Source: Antedon mediterranea | Lineage: Eukaryota; Echinodermata; Crinoidea; Comatulida; Antedonidae | DNA length: 64,000 bases | Assembly (NCBI RefSeq): GCF_964355755.1 | Contig: NC_092673.1 | Span: 14,019,001-14,083,000 of the forward strand | Direction: 5' to 3' | Shown: in pieces, positions 1 through 11,664 of the stretch | Position numbering within the stretch: position 1 is the first letter of the stretch | Layout: every line of letters starts with the position of its first letter | Program-made: the position numbers and the translations under genes | Notes under the pieces: generated by a model | The model's input: the letters and a program-made list of their open reading frames with translations, nothing else | Told to the model about the DNA's origin: nothing | Database searches by the model: none

Positions 1-3000
1 TTACTATGTAATGTAAATATTCGTTTGACAAAAAATGGGCATGTTGATATTTTCAGGTATTTTTTAAATGGCGATTGAAATAGGGCGATTGAAATAGGTA
101 AACAAATCACATGTATAACGGTGGTTTGTGCGAAGCTGGGCCTAGCCTTGATGGTCCAACGCGTACTGCGTGTTAATCAATGCGTATAAGATACACACGT
201 AGTCGTTTAGGCCAATTTTTTTACATGTTTATTTATTAATATTAGGCCCCATTCTTATTTATTTTAATTAATGTACTGAATGTACCACACTTTACAACTC
301 TATATAAATTAGATTTTGTACTTGTATTAAATTCAAACGTTTTATGGGATTTAAAACATCAAGCTAGGCCTTATAGTAGGCCTAGGACCACATGCTAGGT
401 TTTTCAGCCTAATTTATCATGCAGTAGGCCTATACCACCTCTAGCCCATCTTTCAAATACATATTTAAATTAACATACTTTTTATATTTCTATATTTTTT
501 ATAGGATCTGACTCCAGAAAACATTTGCATCACTTGAAAGCGGCTATTTATGGACAGCATGTTGACATTAAAAAAAATTTGACCAGCTCTTATTAATTAA
601 ATGTCTTTTAAATTAAAGGTTTTCATTATAATGAAATGTACGGTGACAGAAATTTAAATGATTCTCATAATTGAGGTTTCTCAGTCATATATTTAATATT
701 GAAGGTAAATAAATAAAGCTGTTTGTTATTCTTGCCTTTAGAAATAAACATGTTGTTAGTACTATATTATTAGGCCTAGGCCATTATACAAATTAAAACT
801 AAAAAAATACAGTAATCATATTTAAGGCCTACACAGCAGTATCTTACTTGATTTGATTTTTTTCAAATATTTAATTGATGAAATAAATGAGTTTGACTTT
901 CCAATTAGTTGCCATTTTATTAGTTTCTGTGTGTTTTTATTTATATTCTTAAAATAATTGTATACAACAACTTTAAAGTATTGCGCAGAAGTGATCAAAT
1001 TATAGTAGGCCTATTTGTATGTTATTGTCGCTTAAAATTATGCAGTTAAAGCATTTGATTTTAGGGTGACAGAAACGGTTAGGCAACAAAAGAAATAAAT
1101 TTGGGAATTTTGTTATGCGGTAAAAACAATTAAACATAATTTACCCCTAATGCATGTAAATGTAGAAAACATTGCTTATGTTAGCGCAACCGAAACTCGC
1201 TACTGGGAATAGAGCCTGCAAAAGCGACGCGTACACACCTACTCGGGCACCGGCGGAGCGCGATCAATAGTAAATATACCCGATTTCAAATGATCATAAA
1301 ATTCTTTTAAAAAATATCAACATTTTGATTTTTTGAGGATTAAAAGTAAAGATATTGAAATTTAACATAATATTTACAAATATGTATTTAAAAATTCGGA
1401 AACAATTTTAGCGTGATATTAAAACAAAGTTTTTAGAGTTCCGCGATTTCCTACGCAGGATTTGTTTGTTTTCATTGTTAATGGGCGAATGTTACCTAAA
1501 CTAGAATCGTTATAAATCTTTTAAATTTGTATTATAAGTAATTTCTTTAGTATTCTTAGTAACATCGAATGTCTCTAATTAACTAGCAGATATTTATACT
1601 AACTATTGTTCAATAATAAGCGTGTATGAAGTGAAAATCTATAGTAATAATGTTCTTAGTCAGTTCGTCTCGCTCGCGTGAAGTCTTCGGGTTTCTCAAT
1701 ACAATTCTCAGCGGTAAAGATAGGCTCGCGCTAATGTTTAAATCAAAAGCGCTCTCAAAACACTTTTTGTCCAAAATTCGCAATATGACGTGAGTGTGAG
1801 TCTAATAAATACTTCAATAAATAATGTACCTCCTGCATTTGATTCATTCTTTTGGTTTACTGTATTATCTTAAAAACTAAACATTGTATCATTTTGGAGA
1901 AGCTAGCTACTGTGTTTCAGTATACATGCGAAGAGAGAGAGATACATTACTTGATAATGATCAAATCTGTGCACATTTTGAGCACTTGTATCTTTAAAAC
2001 TATTGATTTTGTTAATTTAATGATTGCAAAAATGGATCCAGGATCAAAAGTTTTGCTAGGATAACAAGTTGTGATGTTCTAGGGGTTTTAGTATAAAACT
2101 TATGTTCATTTAAATATCGCGATCACACTCACGTCATATTGCGAATTTTGGACAAAAAGTGTTTTGAGAGCGCTTTTGATTTAAACATTAGCGCGAGCCT
2201 ATCTTTACCGCTGAGAATTGTATTGAGAAACCCGAAGACTTCACGCGAGCGAGACGAACTGACTAAGAACATTATTGCTATAGATTTTCACTTCATACAC
2301 GCTTATTATTGAACAATAGTTAGTATAAATATCTGCTAGTTAATTAGAGACATTCGATGTTACTAAGAATACTAAAGAAATTACTTATAATACAAATTTA
2401 AAAGATTTATAACGATTCTAGTTTAGGTAACATTCGCCCATTAACAATGAAAACAAACAAATCCTGCGTAGGAAATCGCGGAACTCTAAAAACTTTGTTT
2501 TAATATCACGCTAAAATTGTTTCCGAATTTTTAAATACATATTTGTAAATATTATGTTAAATTTCAATATCTTTACTTTTAATCCTCAAAAAATCAAAAT
2601 GTTGATATTTTTTAAAAGAATTTTATGATCATTTGAAATCGGGTATATTTACTATCGATCGCGCTCCGCCGGTGCCCGAGTAGGTGTGTACGCGTCGCTT
2701 TTGCAGGCTCTATTCCCAGTAGCGAGTTTCGGTCGCGCTAACATAAGCAATGTTTTCTACATTTACATGCATTAGGGGTACATTATGTTTAATTGTTTTT
2801 ACCGCATAACAAAATTCCCAAATTTATTTCTTTTCTTGCCTAACCGTTTCTGTCACCCTAAAATCAAATGCTTTAACTGCATAATTTTAAGCGACAATAA
2901 CATACAAATAGGCCTACTATAATTTGATCACTTCTGCGCAATACTTTAAAGTTGTTGTATACAATTATTTTAAGAATATAAATAAAAACACACAGAAACT

Positions 3001-3903
3001 AATAAAATGGCAACTAATTGAAAAGTCAAACTCATTTATTTCATCAATTAAATATTTGAAAAAAATCAAATCAAGTAAGATACTGCTGTGTAGGCCTTAA
3101 ATATGATTACTGTATTTTTTTAGTTTTAATTTGTATAATGGCCTAGGCCTAATAATATAGTACTAACAACATGTTTATTTCTAAAGGCAAGAATAACAAA
3201 AACCTTTATTTATTTATTTACCTTCAATATTAAATCTATGAGAAACCTCAATTATGAGAATCATTTAAATTTCTGTCACCGTACATTTCATTATAATGAA
3301 AACCTTTAATTTAAAAGACATTTAATTAATAAGAGCTGGTCAAATTTTTTTAATGTCAACATGCTGTCCATAAATAGCCGCTTTCAAGTGATGCAAATGT
3401 TTTCTGGAGTCAGATCCTATAAAAAATATAGAAATATAAAAAGTATGTTAATTTAAATATGTATTTGAAAGATGGGCTAGAGGTATAGGCCTACTGCATG
3501 ATAAATTAGGCTGAAAAACCTAGCATGTGGTCCTAGGCCTACTACAAGGCCTAGCTTGATGTTTTAAATCCCATAAAACGTTTGAATTTAATACAAGTAC
3601 AAAATCTAATTTATATAGAGTTGTAAAGTGTGGTACATTCAGTACATTAATTAAAATAAATGAGAATGGGGCCTAATATTAATAAATAAACATGTAAAAA
3701 AATTGGCCTAAACGACTACGTGTGTATCTTATACGCATTGATTAACACGCAGTACGCGTTGGACCATCAAGGCTAGGCCCAGCTTCGCACAAACCACCGT
3801 TATACATGTGATTTGTTTACCTATTTCAATCGCCATTTAAAAAATACCTGAAAATATCAACATGCCCATTTTTTGTCAAACGAATATTTACATTACATAG
3901 TAA
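1..3903. repeat. Giant inverted repeat (foldback-like), arms about 1.8 kb
   Basis: The left arm (1-1798) reads as the reverse complement of the right arm (2124-3903). The outermost match is TTACTATGTAATGTAAATA at position 1 against its complement ending at 3903; the innermost match ends at CGTGAGTGTG (1798). The arms are close but not identical: the left arm carries an extra copy of about 14 bp (GGGCGATTGAAATA) near 80-95, and single-base differences occur near 1267/2657 and 700/3230. Neither arm has a convincing ORF; both are AT-rich and carry TAGGCCTA motifs. It resembles a foldback transposon or a large palindromic duplication. The left boundary is the window edge, so a target duplication cannot be tested. 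Confidence 0.93.
1799..2123. other. Spacer of the giant inverted repeat
   Basis: A unique 325 bp loop. Its right half (about 1980-2123) matches the tandem repeat lying outside the palindrome at 4335-4478 (shared AGTTTTGCTAGGATAACAAG, GATGTTCTAGGGG and AAATATCGCGAT). The homology stops where the right arm starts. A 70-codon open frame at 1852-2064 has no recognisable features and is not called as a gene. Confidence 0.8.
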
Positions 3904-4269
3904 CTTTTTATTTAGTCACTCGTTTACTCAAAAATTGAGGAATTTTTTTATGGTCTCGTAAAAATGTACAATATTATTATTGATAAAAACCGTATAAAAT
4001 CTAACAAAAAGAAGAGCAAATTCAATGATTACCTGACACGATCATAACTGCTATCCTGTTCCAAAAACCAAGTCACATGCTTCTTCAACCCTTGCTTTAA
4101 TTATTCTCATGAATTATTCATAAGGAACTATAATTTAAGGCTTTCAATTGGTTAAAAGAGTTTAACCCTATTAAAATTTTAAATTCACATCATTTCCGGG
4201 TGATGTTGTCGCGCTTCGATGAATCTCAGAAATCACAAATGACCGCTAGAGGGCTCACTACTTTTTGTC

Positions 4270-4590
4270 TAGTCTAAATGAATGTGCGATTGTAGCAATA
4301 TATGCACACTAATTATGCACTTGAGCCATTTTTGCCTATGTATATCTCTTAAACTATTCATTTTGTTACTTTGAATGTTGCAGAAATGGATTCAGGGTCA
4401 AAAGTTTTGCTAGGATAACAAGTTGTGATGTTCTAGGGGTTTCAGTATAAAACCTATGTCCATTTAAATATCGCGATTGTAGCAATATGTACACACTAAT
4501 TATGCGCTTGAGCCATTTTTGACCACGTATATCTCTTAAACTATTCATTTTGTTACTTTGAATGTTGCAGAAATGGATTCAGGGCCAAAA
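4270..4590 (+). repeat. Tandem repeat, about 186 bp unit, about 1.7 copies
   Basis: GCGATTGTAGCAATAT starts at about 4286 and again at about 4472; both copies continue through CACACTAATTATGC, CTTGAGCCATTTTTG and TATCTCTTAAACTATTCATT to CAGAAATGGATTCAGGG. The second copy breaks off after that. A diverged third copy lies in the spacer of the upstream palindrome. Confidence 0.85.
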
Positions 4591-5245
4591 ATTGTCTAAA
4601 ATTGAATGTATTGAAAGCACTAGGATATAAAATGCTGAAATTATGATCTTCCGAAAATTGACGATAGTACGTTTTACATTGAAATTGCTACAAATATACA
4701 CAAAACGCCTACATTTCATAGTCATATTTGGACATGAAGGAATAAAGACACCAAACTGGTATTTGGAACATAGCTGAATCATGCTTTGATAAACTTGTAT
4801 GATGAGTTTCAACTTTTGGAATAATTGCCCACAAGGTCAAAGTTCAAAACGAAAAAGTAGTGATTTTTTGTATTTTGTGTCCCGAGTGACTTTTTGACAC
4901 GCAGTGTACCCCTAATATGAAGTTTTAAAATGATGAACTTGTTTGTATGGATATATTTCCTACCATATATTAATATTGTATAGGAAAAAATCAATTTACA
5001 AATGTATTTTCATATTTAAATAAGGGGTAAAAATTGCCGAAATTGTTTGAGACAAAATAAATTGGGGTCTCTAGGGACCAAAATCTCGGTGTACAGTGTA
5101 GATGTATTGTCGACATTATATCACTACCAAATACTACCTCTTATTCTTAATACTATGGGTGTCACTGTTAGTGTCAGATTATTTAAGACTATAACAATGG
5201 TTTAATTATATTTTCATGCTCCATACAAAAATAATTATTACTTAG
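4591..5245. other. No recognisable feature
   Basis: AT-rich sequence. Open frames of 60-77 codons on the minus strand show no domain, splice context or coding-like composition. Confidence 0.5.
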
Positions 5246-5603
5246 GTAAACATCTGTACACCATTTAATTATCCCATGTGGTTAGCCAAGGATGTACCAT
5301 CAGTTTATGGCACTCTTTTCACACTTTCAAGCAAATTGAAGAACGAATTCCCATCCTTAAAGAAAATTCATTATTTCACTGATGGTTGATTGTCCTGGAC
5401 AATATAAAAATAAGTACAATTTTATTAACCTATGTCATCATCAAAAAGATTTAAAGTTGTCAGCTAAATGGCACTTCTTTGCCACAGCCTATGGTAAGAG
5501 TGCCTGTGATGGTATTGGAGGAACCATAAAGAGGCTTGTAGCCAAAGCTAGCCTGCAACGTCCATTGACGATCAAATTTCCAAGAGTCATGATACTGAAT
5601 TAG
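5246..5603 (+). pseudogene. Decayed fragment of an uncharacterised transposon-type protein
   Basis: Two reading frames joined by a one-base shift near 5387 give one continuous protein segment. The first frame reads Y-G-T-L-F-T-L-S-S-K-L-K-N-E-F-P then K-I-H-Y-F-T-D-G. The second continues C-P-G-Q-Y-K-N-K-Y-N-F, then W-H-F-F-A-T-A-Y-G-K-S-A-C-D-G-I-G-G and R-L-V-A-K-A-S-L-Q-R-P. From memory this resembles large uncharacterised proteins widespread in marine invertebrate genomes, with a conserved DGC-GQYKN / WHFFAT-HGK-CDG-GG pattern; their function is not established to my knowledge. The frameshift and lack of flanking exons indicate a dead copy. Confidence 0.6.
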
Positions 5604-7140
5604 AACCACCACAGGAAACATCACCTATAACATTGAATGTACAATAAGTACATTATCAGCCTTACATGGCAATAGTCATAAAACGACTTCATAATGGCAA
5701 TAACATAATGAAAAAGGAAAATGAAAACATTGTCTTAAAGAACAATAAATAAGTAAAAGAGGAAAATAACAATTTGCTGATCTATACAATGCCTATATGA
5801 TATAATAGGTCTATCTTGAGCCTGCTTACCTTAACAGTAACAGACCAATCATGGAAACATTCCATTTATAAAAAATAGGTTTAAACATAATTAATAACAA
5901 TGTCACGTTAAGTTATATACTATACTGTAATGACTTCCATTAAAACAGCATTAACTGTAAATAATAACAACAGTAATGTACTTCTATAGACCCAAGTCTA
6001 CCGCTACTCGCGGTAGTCTACCGCTTTTAGTACCCATCTACCGCGCTACCGCTATCTCGACGTTTTCTACCGCATTTTGATTTTTTTACCGCATTTTCAA
6101 ATTTCCCCATATTTTTGGACAAATTGATTTACGGTTACACCCAGGCTCAGCACAGGTCAACAATAGTCAAATAACCAGACAAAAGTGAGGCAGGATGTTG
6201 AAACAATGTCTATTCATGCAGTCTCCGTGGTCTATTATTGTATTTTTACTGTGAATCAATCACGTGGTAACCGGAATACGCGATTATCAATTTTGGGAGG
6301 ATCCAAGTTTTAACTAAATAAACGCTTTGATTACACAGTGGTTGAGACACGTTTTTAATAGTTATTACATTTTTAAACACCCTCATAATTAATGGACCAA
6401 TGTTGATCCGCTGCAAAGAACAACAGATCGCACATCGCACGAGGTTGTTGAGGCGGTGTTTTATTTGGTTTTACTGTACGATCCGATAATACGAACATGT
6501 TAAATGATTTAAAAGTCATGGATTCGCCAAGCAAGTAGGCCTACATTTAATAAAAATTTACCTAAGATTGTCGTAAGCTCTTTTGTTCAAACTTGTTATT
6601 TATATAGCAATAATCCACCCATTCCGGCATGCACGCTAGGCCTACTCCTCGATCGATTGATGTCGCTGGTGGGGAATTTCCCAGCGATAAGAAATCGGCG
6701 AAATAGCTCATAAACGGCCTACATTTCAATGTTATATAATTAATGCCAGTGTAATTACGTATGGATAAAACAATATAAAACTCAATGTTTTTCATCTGAA
6801 ATATTATGTTAACTCGCGTAATGTAGCATAAGACGGATTCGGAATAGTTATTTCGATTGTTTTTGGGTTCTAAAATGGTAGCTAACTAGGGCCTAGAAGT
6901 AGAAGCCCTAGGCTAGGCCTAGGCCTGTGCCTAAAAAATAAGTAGTAAATTCTATTGGGCAATACTATCATGTGTAAATATTGTACATTATGTAATCTGG
7001 TACTTATACAATAATTAACTTTAAATGGTAAATTGGTGTTCAAACACTCACCCAATATTCAAAATAAACGAACATTCTCCAATATGTACAGTACAGTCGA
7101 TCAAATATAGTTTTTTAGTGCAATATGCCAAACTAGCACA
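5604..7140. other. Intergenic, with a TACCGC word cluster
   Basis: No gene seen. At about 5998-6090 the hexamer TACCGC or CTACCGC recurs at least eight times at irregular 8-20 bp spacing (CTACCGCTACTCGCGGTAG and following). This looks like one of the short-word arrays seen elsewhere in the window. The rest is AT-rich with scattered TAGGCCTA. Confidence 0.5.
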
Positions 7141-7271
7141 AACTTCCAATCAACGCGAACTTTAAAACTTAGTTCGGTAATGTAAACATCCAATCAACGC
7201 GAACTTTAAAACTTAGTTCGGTAATGTAAACTTCCGAACAACGCGAACTTAAAACTTAGTTCGGTAATGTA
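7141..7271 (+). repeat. Tandem repeat, 44 bp x 3
   Basis: Three adjacent copies (7141-7184, 7185-7228, 7229-7271), each containing CAACGCGAACTT, AAAACTTAGTTCGG and TAATGTA. The third copy is one base shorter. Confidence 0.93.
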
Positions 7272-7734
7272 ATTATACTGTACATAAGTTAGCTTTAAAT
7301 AAAGTCATATATTTTAATTTGTAACACTTGGAAATGACCAGCACTTCAGATGGCATAATCAGGAAAAGAGAATGAAACATACCCTAATATTGGCCCAGTC
7401 ACCTGACCAAGGTTAATCCCATTGGTCAATCCTTGTTGCTGGGGGAAAAAAAGCAAAGGGTAAACTGGCCCTTATTGGTCAGTGTCTATAGAAAAAACAG
7501 AAAGCTCTCATGCATTACCACATAGTTTATGACATAATGACATTAAACAGCAAAGGAAGTTCTAACAAAAAGATAAACAACTAATTAAAACTTGGGTTTA
7601 ACAACAAAGAAAGGATTAAAAGATTATTCTACCACACTACAAAGTATAGCAAAAATCTAATAAGGGTTACATAAACAAATTGCTAAGAAGCTCATTAGGC
7701 ACAGGAGCCCTGGATAGCGTTATGAAGTCGTTAA
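7272..7734. other. No recognisable feature
   Basis: Non-coding AT-rich sequence left of the TIR element. No domain or ORF worth calling. Confidence 0.5.
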
Positions 7735-7739
7735 CTCTG

Positions 7740-9320
7740 GGCCTGTTTCTGCTGCATAAAAAATAACCGGTTAAAATGAACATGAATAAATTAAAATCGG
7801 TGTGACTAAATTAACTCCATTTTCTTGGCAGCAGAAACAGGACAAATTTGTGGTAACCGGTTAAAAGGCAGCGCAAAATAACCGGTTAAAAACACCAATT
7901 TAAATCGGTGTTAGAACGCCGTTTAACCAGTTATCGCTGAGCAATTCTTAGCTGCAACACGAAATAACGGTTATTTGATTGACAGTTGTGACCCCGGGTC
8001 AGATACCGTCGCATACGATGTGTGTTTTCCTCGTGCTTTTGACAGTCGAACGAAGAAGTGAACATGTATGTGGATGAATGAAATCACAAGATATGTTATT
8101 CAGTTGTGGGGGGAGAGAAAGTACGGGGAAGGATAGCAGGCAATAGAAAAGAATCACAGATAATAAATAAGAGCATTTTTGCGAAAGTAAAAGAGGAGTT
8201 TGGGGTGGAGTTCCGGGGACTACCCAAGCTAAGCAATTTGAGGCGTTAGTACACGCTCGCAAAGGGTATGGATGGTCCTATATAAACACCAAAACGGAAA
8301 CAAAAGGGACTCACAATGTTGCAAATACCTACCAAACGATAGTAGATAATGGTTAATTAATTATGAAAACCCAAATTTTATAGCAAAAATCATCCGAATT
8401 TATGTTATAAACGATGAATTTAGCAACAAAAACTTAATCCAAACGAGCGTATTTATGGCACGCCCTTAGTGCCTTTAATAGGAGACAATGAACATTCTTA
8501 CTTTGATCGTTTTACATAATATAATTTTTTAGAAAAACATTACATCGTCCGAAAACAAAGGTAATCAGAGCCTTTGATAATATATTAAATATGATTTTAT
8601 TAAGCATAGAAATGTGTTATTATTTATGTTAGTACATAAATATACGAAATAATGTTCAATACTCATTATTTTATTAAAGGCACTATGTGCGTGCGATATT
8701 CTATGACTTGGATACTCTCGTTTGATTTAAGTTTTTGTGGCTAAACTCATCGTTTTTAACATAAATTCGGACGATTTTTGCTATGAAAGTTGGGTTTTCA
8801 TAATTAATTAACAATTATCTACTCTCGTTTGGTAAGTATTGCAACATTCTGAGTCTCGTTTTTGTTTCCGTTTGGTGTTTTTGTAGGACCGCGCTCGCGA
8901 AAGACAACAGTCGTTCACGTGGGAAGGGCCGTATGTCATCGCCTTTGTTGAGGATAAAAATTATCCTAGGCGATCGGGTGCTGCACGACCCTCCCCATCA
9001 TGTTATTGAAGGCGCCATGAGAATTAATTTTATTAGCGATGTAAGTAGGCTTTATTTTTTTAACATGTTTGAGTGAGATGTTCGGCGATATACACACGTG
9101 TGTACTCACGACGTCGATGTAAACAAACAGCCAACTTACTACTTCCGTCTGAGTGTATTGCATTTTGGGTAATGATGACGTTTTGCTCGACGACCACCCA
9201 TAGATTTAACCGGTTATTTCGGAGCACAAATTGAGCAGAAACGCGGTCTTGTTATTGTTATCTATTTTTAATCTATTTTAAAATAACCGGTTAAATTGCA
9301 TTATGCAGCAGAAACAGACC
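7740..9320. mobile_element. TIR DNA transposon, non-autonomous, 5-bp TSD (copy A)
   Basis: The left terminus GGCCTGTTTCTGCTGCATA and the right terminus (reverse complement GGTCTGTTTCTGCTGCATA) are near-perfect inverted repeats. They are flanked by the direct repeat CTCTG (7735-7739 and 9321-9325). Both ends carry several copies of the palindrome AACCGGTT within AATAACCGGTTAA (near 7769, 7855, 7880, 9209, 9283), probably subterminal transposase sites. No transposase frame is seen. A large internal palindrome (8272-8890) fills the middle. The right half is homologous to copy B at 14809-17395 in the opposite orientation. The superfamily is not assigned: the 5-bp TSD does not come with a TIR I recognise. 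Confidence 0.88.
8272..8890. repeat. Internal palindrome within TIR element copy A
   Basis: The arms near 8276-8500 and 8660-8890 are diverged inverted copies. The left side has ACACCAAAACGGAAACAAAA, CAAAAATCATCCGAATTTATG and GTGCCTTTAATA; the right side carries their complements. Homology with copy B runs only through the outer part of the right arm and stops at CAATACTTACC in B. Confidence 0.8.
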
Positions 9321-9325
9321 CTCTG

Positions 9326-10519
9326 TCAGCCCATGGTCAGCCCAACTAATGTGTTTTTCCCAAGGACAACTTATCAATAACTAAACTTTGTCACCACCCA
9401 TAAGTGTGCTGTTCATTTCCTATTGACCAATGAACACCAATGTAACTGGACCTGAGTTTCTTGCTATTCGACCTTGGGTACAAATTATACAATTAATTGA
9501 TGTTAAGGCCACTGAATACTCCTTTCTGTATAGAAACACTTGACTGAATAAGGCCATATAAAAAAAAAACAACAGCTGATCGTCCCCGCCCACATGCTTT
9601 TTTCAGGCCGCATCAATTTTTATTTTATATTTTATTTCGATATTTTGTATGAAACATTGATTTATGTTGTACCTTTGTCGAAAGCTAGGCCTAGCTCTTT
9701 CTTTTTTCGTGATCCACAGACGTCGGGAGCCATCGATACACATCGTCGACTGCGATAAATTTGAGGTCATACAGTATATATTCTTTGATTATAGGTCAGC
9801 GCTGATAGAGGTATCACTGCCGTTGAATGTATGAATATTTTGAATTTTACACTCCTCATGGGTATAATATTTTACATAAACGTCTGGATCTAATTAGAAT
9901 TTTCACAGCCGCTATATGCTCGCTACTCCTTAAAAATGTTGCCGTGAAGCAAAAAACGACTGGATTTGGGGAACATTTACGATTGCTCCATCGATGCACC
10001 ACATGTTTTCGGTTCTACCTTGTTTCTATCGCTATATTCTATACATTTGAGTTACAGTATACACTATTAATATTTATAATTATTGGTTCCTTGGTAGGCC
10101 TACTTTTTAGTCCTTTTATCAATTGTTACATAATAATTTGATCTAGGATAGTAGGATACTGCTAGACTAGATAGTAGAACAACAACAACATGGTTTTTAT
10201 TTGTATTTTGATTCGGACTGCAACAAAAATCGTGAACGGTAGTGGACGGCCGACGTACTCTCGCAGATATTTTCTCTGATTTTCCCGGCGGCGAATTCGA
10301 TCAAGGAGGACCGATAGGAGACCAATACCAAACTACGGAGGTGAGTAATTGTTCGGTAAAAATGTTTATATAGAAGTAACAAAACTGTAGGCTAGCATAT
10401 TGTCGCGAGAGAGTGTAGAGTTTGCCTATCCATAGAGGGGCGAATCGACCCGGCTGGGTTGAAACTGTCTCAACCGACCACCATATATAAAGGCTGGATG
10501 TTTAAAACCGTGTTCGGGT
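9326..10519. other. Intergenic; possible 5' exon with donor near 10340
   Basis: No recognisable protein. A GC-richer stretch at about 10235-10340 ends in CTACGGAG followed by GTGAGTAAT, a good splice donor. It could be a leader exon for the Cys-rich exon at 11306-11664, but no reading frame through it is convincing. A 104-codon open frame at 9827-10141 is hydrophobic and unremarkable. Confidence 0.3.
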
Positions 10520-11140
10520 GGGGAACAGACGATCGGGACCACGGACGATCGGGCCCAAGACGATCGGGCCCAGAAAACGTGGTCCCAATCGTCATACTAG
10601 TTGGGCGCGATCGTCATACTAGTTGGGCCCGATCGTCCAGTGTTTTCAGAACCACGTTGGGCCCGATCGTCTTACCAGTTGGTCCCGATCGTCTTAGCGT
10701 TGGGCCCGATAGTCTTTTGTGTTATATAAAATAATGTGCCACATTTCATCATTTTTCATTCCTAGTGCTCAGTGTCAACGTGCTTTTCTTGCGTACTTAA
10801 GATTTTAATTTAAAAGTTATAAATTATATTTTTTCTGATTTTATCATAATTTTCCCCTATTTTCCCACAACTGGTTTTAAGAATTTCTTACCAATACTAT
10901 ACTCTCGATTTATGAATAAATGTGATTGATTTTGATTGTTATTATTGTGTTGTTTATATTCGCGTATTTATTTTTTTTTTATTTTCCCGAGAATGTTTGG
11001 GGCCCGATCGTCTTGTTTGTTGGGCCCGATCGTCTGGGCCCGATTGTCTTTCACCCTTGATGAGCCCGATAGTCTCACGATTTGGGCCCGATCGTCTTGA
11101 AGTGGGCCCGATCGTCCGTGGTCCCGATCGTCTGATAACC
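10520..11140. mobile_element. Non-autonomous element made of GGGCCCGATCGTC words, 8-bp TSD
   Basis: The element is flanked by perfect 8-bp direct repeats GTTCGGGT (10512-10519 and 11141-11148). The termini are inverted: CAGACGATCGGGACCACGGA follows 10524 and its complement precedes 11134. Inside each end the 13-mer GGGCCCGATCGTC (variants GGTCCCGATCGTC, GAGCCCGATAGTC) recurs at short spacing, about nine at the left and seven at the right. The central 270 bp is AT-rich and non-coding. The 8-bp TSD is typical of hAT, P and KDZ-type elements; the terminus does not match the usual hAT CAGGG. The long open frames here are artefacts of the repeated word. Confidence 0.9.
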
Positions 11141-11305
11141 GTTCGGGTACATGACCCACGTCCTGTTTTAAAATATGTGTGTATGCATTGATATTCCCTC
11201 CCTCCTTGGATGTCATATTATCATTGTCATGTTCTGAATTCTTCCAACACAACTGTATGAATTTACCATATATTTACCCCTACTCTTTTTCATTCTTTAT
11301 TCTAG

Positions 11306-11664
11306 TGTGTGAAGAATGCCTCAAGTGGCGAGTATGTTATGCAGCACATGTTCTGAAGCGTGACCAAAGGCAGCTCTTGGAACGAGAACTGGACACACTG
11401 TCGTATTCATGTGGAACTTGTTTTCAAGACATCCTGGGAGAGGACGATTCTATTTTCAGTATTGTTTTTGTCAATGACAAAATGACATGTGCCCTGCCTA
11501 TCGAAGCAGCTTATAACATAACACTCACAGACCCCCTGTGCTTTTATTGTGGAACTGAGCACAATTTATCAATTGAGAACATGAATTATCCACTTTGTAG
11601 TGAATGCAAGGAATCAGGCAAAACACCTAAAAGGAAAAACACTAGAGCATTTGTGCCACAGTAG
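11306..11664 (+). CDS. Terminal coding exon, Cys-rich (putative zinc-binding) protein of unknown function
   Basis: A splice acceptor (TTCATTCTTTATTCTAG) precedes an intact frame of about 118 residues ending in TAG at 11662-11664. Cysteine pairs are spaced like zinc ligands: C-E-E-C at the start, C-G-T-C about 35 residues on, C-F-Y-C-G in the middle and C-S-E-C near the end, then the basic tail K-T-P-K-R-K-N-T-R. I recognise the style (CxxC pairs, a GKTPK basic tail) from uncharacterised invertebrate proteins that often have transposon links, but cannot name it. The upstream exon is not identified; the candidate donor at 10340 lies across the word-array element, which would then sit in the intron. 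Confidence 0.5.

Noticed and set aside
1852-2064. 70-codon frame in the palindrome spacer
   Set aside because: AT-rich with no coding features, and its 3' part is a repeat shared with 4335-4478.
7740-9320. PIF/Harbinger element (GGCCTGTTT-like end)
   Set aside because: The end resembles some Harbinger MITEs, but the duplication is CTCTG rather than a 3 bp TWA.
9827-10141. 104-codon hydrophobic frame as a membrane protein
   Set aside because: No family resemblance, no transcript signals, and AT-rich composition favours Phe/Ile/Tyr runs by chance.
10459-11252. Open frames with repeated G-P-D-R-L / D-D-R-A sequence
   Set aside because: Translations of the GGGCCCGATCGTC array inside a transposable element.
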